Source of the DNA: Merdimonas sp963929015
GTDB taxonomy: Bacteria; Bacillota; Clostridia; Lachnospirales; Lachnospiraceae
DNA length: 64,000 nt
Direction: 5' to 3'
Assembly (NCBI RefSeq): GCF_963929015.1
Contig: NZ_CAWVHE010000003.1
Span: 496,001 to 560,000, forward strand
Positions within the stretch are counted from its first letter, which is position 1. Each line of letters begins with the position of its first letter. Positions 59,777 through 64,000 of the stretch are shown piece after piece. Under the pieces are notes generated by a model, which saw only the letters and a program-made list of their open reading frames with translations, was not told where the DNA came from and ran no database searches. Made by a program: the position numbers and the translations under genes.

Positions 59777-60735
59777 ATCGGGCAAAAGAACTCCTGGCCG
59801 ACGGAACCGTAAAACGGGTGCTGGGATGGAAAGCCGGCGACCTGCCTTATAATCCGGAGCCGGCATATTTTGAGAAAGAAGAAGACCTGGAAGAATTCGT
59901 ATATAACGGATTCTGCGGGGCAAATTTAAGCAAATACATGATCGAGGCCTCTAAGATGGAGGGAAAGACTCTGGTATTCTTAAAGCCCTGTGACACCTAC
60001 AGCTTCCAGCAGCTGATGAAAGAACACCGGGTAGACCGGGAGAAAGCCTATATCATCGGCGTGGGCTGCAAGGGCAAGCTGGACATTGAGAAGATCCGCA
60101 AGATGGGGATCAAAGGGATCAAAAGCATCGCAGGAGCCAAACTTGAGGATGCGGCCGAGACCCTGACCTTTGAGACCCTTTACGGAGAGAAGGAAGTTCC
60201 CTACAAGGACGCCATGCTGGAGCGGTGTCACGTCTGTAAGGGCAAGGATCACATGATCTTCGACGAGATCATCGGGGAGTCCAAAGAGACCAAAGACGGG
60301 GACCGGTTCGCGGAAGTAGAGCGGATCGAGGCCATGAGCCCGGAAGAAAAATTCGCCTTTTTCCAGAAGGAACTGAGCAAATGTATCCGTTGCAATGCCT
60401 GCCGGAATGTTTGCCCGGCCTGCAGCTGCCGCAAATGTGTCTTTGACAGCAACAAGTTTGACAGCGCCCAGAAGGCCAACGTGGATTCCTTTGAGGAAAA
60501 GATGTTCCACATCATCCGGGCCTTCCATGTGGCGGGACGGTGTACCGACTGCGGTGAGTGCAGCCGGGTATGCCCGCAGGGGATTCCCCTTCATCTTTTC
60601 AACCGGAAGTTCATCAAAGACATTGACGAACTGTACGGAGAGTATCAGGCGGGCGCAGACCTTGAGGAGAGAGGCCCCCTGACCAGTTACCAGTTGGACG
60701 ACGCAGAGCCTGGGATCGTGGCGGAAAGGAGTTAA
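59761..60735 (+). CDS. FlxC-like 4Fe-4S protein
   Basis: A 324-residue protein. The N-terminal 200 residues resemble the beta-subunit-like region of hydrogenase/dehydrogenase iron-sulfur proteins ('FLKPCDTYSFQQLMKEH', 'IIGVGCKGKL', 'CHVCKGKDHMIFDE'). The C-terminal part has the ferredoxin motifs 'CIRCNACRNVCPACSC' and 'CTDCGECSRVCPQG'. It overlaps flxD-like by 16 bases. The assignment to FlxC rests on order and length. Confidence 0.78.
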   Translation: MQEIVNRAKELLADGTVKRVLGWKAGDLPYNPEPAYFEKEEDLEEFVYNGFCGANLSKYMIEASKMEGKTLVFLKPCDTYSFQQLMKEHRVDREKAYIIGVGCKGKLDIEKIRKMGIKGIKSIAGAKLEDAAETLTFETLYGEKEVPYKDAMLERCHVCKGKDHMIFDEIIGESKETKDGDRFAEVERIEAMSPEEKFAFFQKELSKCIRCNACRNVCPACSCRKCVFDSNKFDSAQKANVDSFEEKMFHIIRAFHVAGRCTDCGECSRVCPQGIPLHLFNRKFIKDIDELYGEYQAGADLEERGPLTSYQLDDAEPGIVAERS

Positions 60736-60738
60736 GGC

Positions 60739-61785
60739 ATGTATAAGATAAAACGAGAAGATCTGCCTGCATTATTCCAGAAGATCGCCGCAGATCAGGA
60801 ATTATATCTGCCGGTCCGCACCGCAGATCAGACCAATTTCGGCGTGTGGAGAGAAGAGGCAGAGGTGGATCTTGACACTTTGAAGACTGTGAAGTCTCCC
60901 AAGGATGTGTTCTTTCCCCAGAGCGAGACTCTGTATACCTGTTACCGGGAGGGAAAGAAGTTAAGCGTAGAACCGGAGACCCTGAAAGAGCAGGATTTCG
61001 TGGTGTTTGGCATGAAAGCCTGCGACATAAAAGGAGTAGAGGTGCTGGACCGGGTATTCCTTTCGGATCCTATTGACACCTTCTACGCTGCAAGAAGAGA
61101 CCACGGCACCATTGTTGCCCTGGCCTGTCATGAGCCGGAAGAGACCTGCTTCTGCAAGGTGTTCGGCGTGGACGCGGCCCATCCGGCGGCAGACGTGGCA
61201 GCCTGGATGGTGGAGGACACCCTGTACTGGAAGCCGGAGACGGAAAAAGGACAGAAGCTGACGGAAAATCTGGCAGACCTCCTGGAAAAAGCAGAGGATG
61301 CCGGAAGCGAAACGGCAGTGGCAGAAGAAGAGGAGAAGATCCGCTCTATCATCGAAGAACTTCCCTACTCCCATCTTTCCCTGGAAGGATGGAACGGGGA
61401 TGTGCTGATGGAGAGGTTTGAGTCGCCTCTGTGGGAGGAACTCTACAAACCCTGCCTGGCCTGCGGCACCTGTACTTTCGTGTGCCCTACCTGCCAGTGC
61501 TACGACATCAAGGACTATGATACCGGACACGGGGTACAGCGCTACCGATGCTGGGATTCCTGCATGTATTCGGATTTCACTATGATGGCCCACGGCAATA
61601 ACCGGACCAGCCAGAAGGAACGGTTCCGCCAGCGGTTCATGCACAAGCTGGTGTATTTCCCGGCCAACAATGACGGGATGTACTCCTGCGTAGGCTGCGG
61701 CCGGTGCGTGGAGAAATGTCCGGCGTCCCTGAATATTGTGAAGGTGATAAAAGCATTTCAGGAAAAGGAGGGGGCAAAGGCATGA
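60739..61785 (+). CDS. FlxB-like 4Fe-4S dicluster protein
   Basis: A 348-residue protein like the beta subunit of sulfhydrogenase / anaerobic sulfite reductase subunit A. 'KSPKDVFFPQSETLYT' and 'FGMKACDIKGVEVLDRVFL' lie near the start. The 4Fe-4S motifs 'CLACGTCTFVCPTCQC' and 'CVGCGRCVEKCPAS' lie near the end. It lies 3 bases after the previous gene and overlaps the next by 4. Confidence 0.8.
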   Translation: MYKIKREDLPALFQKIAADQELYLPVRTADQTNFGVWREEAEVDLDTLKTVKSPKDVFFPQSETLYTCYREGKKLSVEPETLKEQDFVVFGMKACDIKGVEVLDRVFLSDPIDTFYAARRDHGTIVALACHEPEETCFCKVFGVDAAHPAADVAAWMVEDTLYWKPETEKGQKLTENLADLLEKAEDAGSETAVAEEEEKIRSIIEELPYSHLSLEGWNGDVLMERFESPLWEELYKPCLACGTCTFVCPTCQCYDIKDYDTGHGVQRYRCWDSCMYSDFTMMAHGNNRTSQKERFRQRFMHKLVYFPANNDGMYSCVGCGRCVEKCPASLNIVKVIKAFQEKEGAKA

Positions 61786-62636
61786 GCGAATGTACCTGTC
61801 ATAAGAATTATCAATTAGATACTTTGATCCCGCAGGTGGGAGTGATCACTGACATCCGGGAAGAAACGCCGGATGTGAAGACCTTCCGGGTAAATGCGCC
61901 GGAAGGCGGAAAGCTTTTCGAGCATATGCCGGGCCAGTGCGCCATGCTGTGCGCCCCGGGGGTCAGCGAGGGAATGTTTTCCATTACTTCCTCGCCTACC
62001 AATCGGGAATATCAGGAGTTCAGCATTAAGAAATGCGGCGTTCTCACCGATTATCTCCACAGCCTGGAAGTGGGAGACGAGATCACCGTGCGTGGTCCTT
62101 ATGGAAACCACTTTCCGGTGGAAGATAAACTTCTGGGAAAGAATCTTCTCTTTATCGCCGGCGGCATCGGCCTTGCGCCCCTTCGGTCCGTGATCAACTA
62201 CGTGCTGGATAACCGGGAGAAATACGGAACCGTGGACATCGTCTACGGATCCCGCTCCGCAGAAGACCTGGTGCAGTTAAAGGAGATCCAGGAAGTGTGG
62301 ATGAAGGCAGAGGGCGTGAATGTCCACCTGACCATCGACCGGGAGGAAGAAGGCTGGGACGGTCACGTGGGATTTGTTCCCAACTACGTAAAAGAACTTG
62401 GCTTTGACGTAGACAAGACCGTGCTGGTGTGCGGACCGCCCATCATGATCAAATTCACTCTGGCAGGCCTGGAAGAACTGGGCTTCTCACGGGAGCAGGT
62501 CTACACCACCCTGGAACTTCGGATGAAGTGCGGCGTAGGCAAATGCGGAAGATGTAACATTGGATCAAAATATGTATGCAAAGACGGCCCCGTATTCCGC
62601 TGCGACGAGATCGACGAAATGCCAGACGAATACTAG
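61782..62636 (+). CDS. FlxA-like NAD(P)H/ferredoxin oxidoreductase
   Basis: A 284-residue FAD- and NAD-binding protein of the ferredoxin-NADP reductase superfamily (sulfhydrogenase gamma / AsrB-like). The FAD site is 'FSITSSPTNREYQEFSIK', the NAD region 'LLFIAGGIGLAPLRSVI' and 'VLVCGPPIMIKF', and a C-terminal 2Fe-2S Cys cluster is 'MKCGVGKCGRCNIGSKYVC'. The start at 61782 is inside the stop of the FlxB-like gene. This is the probable NADH entry point of the complex. Confidence 0.85.
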   Translation: MSECTCHKNYQLDTLIPQVGVITDIREETPDVKTFRVNAPEGGKLFEHMPGQCAMLCAPGVSEGMFSITSSPTNREYQEFSIKKCGVLTDYLHSLEVGDEITVRGPYGNHFPVEDKLLGKNLLFIAGGIGLAPLRSVINYVLDNREKYGTVDIVYGSRSAEDLVQLKEIQEVWMKAEGVNVHLTIDREEEGWDGHVGFVPNYVKELGFDVDKTVLVCGPPIMIKFTLAGLEELGFSREQVYTTLELRMKCGVGKCGRCNIGSKYVCKDGPVFRCDEIDEMPDEY

Positions 62637-62639
62637 CCC

Positions 62640-62800
62640 CTTGGATCCGGCTGCGCAGGCAGGCGGATCCGGCACTGGAGGATAAACAGGCCAACTTTAT
62701 AGACATGTGAAACTCAACCGAGATGCAGCGTAAGCGAAATCGAGGTTGTAGCATAAAAGCGCCCAAAGGTTAAACCTAGGGGCGCGTCACCAGGAAAGGA
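62640..62800 (+). ncRNA. Structured leader before the fumarate-reductase-like genes
   Basis: Three possible stems are seen. GGATCCG / CGGATCC lies just after the FlxA-like stop. CAACCGAGAT (62716-62725) pairs with ATCGAGGTTG (62740-62749) and leaves a GA/GA internal loop. GCGCCC (62760-62765) pairs with GGGGCGC (62778-62784) over an inner GGTT / AACC. The ribosome site follows. No known riboswitch class is recognised. Confidence 0.45.
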
Positions 62801-62810
62801 ACGAACACTC

Positions 62811-63485
62811 ATGGAAAACATGGTAAACGTATATTTTTTCGGAAAACGATACAGCGTCCCTGCTGACCTGACCATTATGACGGCCATGGAATATGCAGGA
62901 TATGAACTGAAACGGGGCTGCGGCTGCCGGCATGGTTTTTGCGGCGCCTGCGCCACCATTTACCGGATCAAGGGAAAGAATGAGTTAAAGACCGGGCTTG
63001 CCTGTCAGACCCAGGTGGAAGAGGGCATGTATGTGGCAAGCATTCCCTATTTCCCTACAGACAAGCGGACTTATGACATAGAAGAGATCAGGCCTGAGCA
63101 GCGGATCATGATGGAGCTTTATCCGGAGATCTACAGCTGCATTGGCTGCAACGCCTGTACCAAGGCATGCACACAGGACCTGAACGTAATGCAGTACATC
63201 GCCTACGCACAGCGGGGCGAGTTTGAGAAATGCGCGGAGGAATCCTTCGACTGTATCGGCTGCGGCTGTTGTTCCGTGCGCTGCCCGGCGGGGATCTCTC
63301 ATCCCATGGTGGGGCTTCTGGCAAGACGTCTTACCGGGAAATACATTGCGCCTGAATCAGAGCATCTTACCAACCGGGTGGAGGAGATCCACCACGGGGA
63401 GTATGATCAGCTGATCGAGCAGATCATGGAAAAGCCCATCGAAGAGATGCAGGAACTTTACAATAACAGAGAGATTGAGAAATAG
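62811..63485 (+). CDS. Fumarate reductase/succinate dehydrogenase-like Fe-S subunit
   Basis: A 224-residue SdhB/FrdB-like protein. The N-terminal 2Fe-2S domain has Cys in 'RGCGCRHGFCGACATIY' and 'GLACQTQ'. The C-terminal domain has two ferredoxin motifs 'CIGCNACTKACTQD' and 'CIGCGCCSVRCPAG'. Unlike normal SdhB both C-terminal clusters appear to be 4Fe-4S. AGGAAAGGAACG precedes the ATG. It would pass electrons from the Hdr/Flx complex to the following flavoprotein. Confidence 0.85.
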   Translation: MENMVNVYFFGKRYSVPADLTIMTAMEYAGYELKRGCGCRHGFCGACATIYRIKGKNELKTGLACQTQVEEGMYVASIPYFPTDKRTYDIEEIRPEQRIMMELYPEIYSCIGCNACTKACTQDLNVMQYIAYAQRGEFEKCAEESFDCIGCGCCSVRCPAGISHPMVGLLARRLTGKYIAPESEHLTNRVEEIHHGEYDQLIEQIMEKPIEEMQELYNNREIEK

Positions 63486-63499
63486 GAGGAGGGAAGACC

Positions 63500-64000
63500 A
63501 TGTTTACACCGGAAATGATGGAATCTGTAAAGAAGGTAGAAGCCAGCCGGGCGGAACGTATGAAGACAGAACCCAGACGGATGACTGCAGAAGAAAAGGA
63601 TGAGCTTCTGAAAGAATTCCACCCGGATTACCGCACAGAAGCATTTACAGAAATTAAGATCGGCCCCAACAAAGGGCAGAAGGCGCCGGAAGAACTGGTG
63701 CATCTTCTCCACTCCAACAGCCGTCTGTTAGGGGAAGAAATCGACCTTGACAAAGTGGATTATGACGTGGACGTACTGGTGATCGGCGGCGGCGGCGCAG
63801 GCGCTTCCGCAGCCATTGAGGCAAATGAAGCCGGAGCGGATGTGATGATCGTCACCAAGCTTCGGATCGGCGACGCCAACACCATGATGGCAGAGGGCGG
63901 CATCCAGGCGGCGGACAAGGAAAATGATTCTCCGGTCCAGCATTATCTGGACGCTTTTGGAGGCGGTCATTTTGCCGCAAGGCCGGAACTTCTGAAGCGG
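63500..64000 (+). CDS. FAD-dependent FrdA/SdhA-like flavoprotein (start only)
   Basis: The gene starts at ATG 63500 behind AGGAGGAGGG and is cut by the window end. About 65 residues of charged leader are followed by the FAD-binding motif 'VLVIGGGGAGASAAIEANEAG' (one residue over the core GxGxxG needed) and 'GDANTMMAEGGIQAAD', the flavin-linked substrate-site pattern of FrdA/SdhA/NadB proteins. The acceptor is probably fumarate, but related enzymes use other enoates, and the catalytic Arg/His lie outside the window. Confidence 0.8.
   Translation, partial: MFTPEMMESVKKVEASRAERMKTEPRRMTAEEKDELLKEFHPDYRTEAFTEIKIGPNKGQKAPEELVHLLHSNSRLLGEEIDLDKVDYDVDVLVIGGGGAGASAAIEANEAGADVMIVTKLRIGDANTMMAEGGIQAADKENDSPVQHYLDAFGGGHFAARPELLKR

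Noticed and set aside
56161..62636. Origin from a methanogenic archaeon
   Set aside because: Hdr and MvhD homologues are common in anaerobic bacteria; ribosome sites, Flx genes and all surrounding genes are clostridial.

Overview
The window looks like a chromosome segment of an anaerobic gut-type Clostridia, most likely Lachnospiraceae. Evidence for this is a T-box leader in front of asnS, a Stickland-type selenoprotein with an in-frame UGA, Hdr/Flx electron-transfer genes, strong GGAGG ribosome sites, and gene families and codon use typical of that group. No rRNA or tRNA gene and no CRISPR array was seen.

Layout. (1) 1-1901: the end of a LOTUS-domain protein and a 23S rRNA uracil methyltransferase (rlmD/rumA type). 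(2) About 1854-23116: a 21 kb A+T-rich integrated element in the 3' end of the methyltransferase gene. The displaced original gene end can still be read at the far border (23118-23156), next to a large serine recombinase. The element has no conjugation genes. It carries probable defence cargo: an Abi_C-like protein, a SUKH plus HNH-nuclease pair, a RecQ-like helicase with a NERD/UvrD-like helicase, an AlbA/Schlafen-type ATPase and a HIRAN protein. It also holds a repressor/operator module and a pile of insertion sequences (IS256, ISLre2 and a cut IS21) that broke an older serine recombinase. (3) 23299-32921: housekeeping and general genes (XRE membrane regulator, nitroreductase, asnS, ogt, HdeD-like protein, ftsH, TetR/MATE pair, birA).

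(4) 33007-44795: a LctP-like transporter, a TetR regulator, a divergent glycine-reductase-like component B set (a Cys paralogue, a GrdE-like subunit and a GrdB-like selenoprotein with Sec351), an M20 amidohydrolase, a radical SAM protein, and two tandem copies of an alpha/beta-hydrolase plus 138-residue protein module. One hydrolase copy is frameshifted. Together they suggest uptake, hydrolysis and reductive use of an unknown substrate. (5) 44906-50400: lrgB, a heterodimeric ABC exporter and its TetR regulator. A 434 bp piece of that tetR has been copied upstream of lrgB and has replaced most of lrgA. (6) 50604-54084: a ferrosome-like metal locus (DUF6110-like small protein, P1B-type ATPase, HMA protein, Fur-family regulator).

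(7) 54187-64000: a glutaredoxin-like protein, 5-formyl-THF cyclo-ligase, a 66 bp palindrome, and an L-lactate dehydrogenase under a promoter with two Rex-like boxes. These are followed without a visible break by hdrBCA, four Flx-type genes and a fumarate-reductase-like Fe-S/flavoprotein pair that runs off the window. The last block could join lactate/NADH, ferredoxin and fumarate (or a similar acceptor) in one flavin-based electron-bifurcating system.
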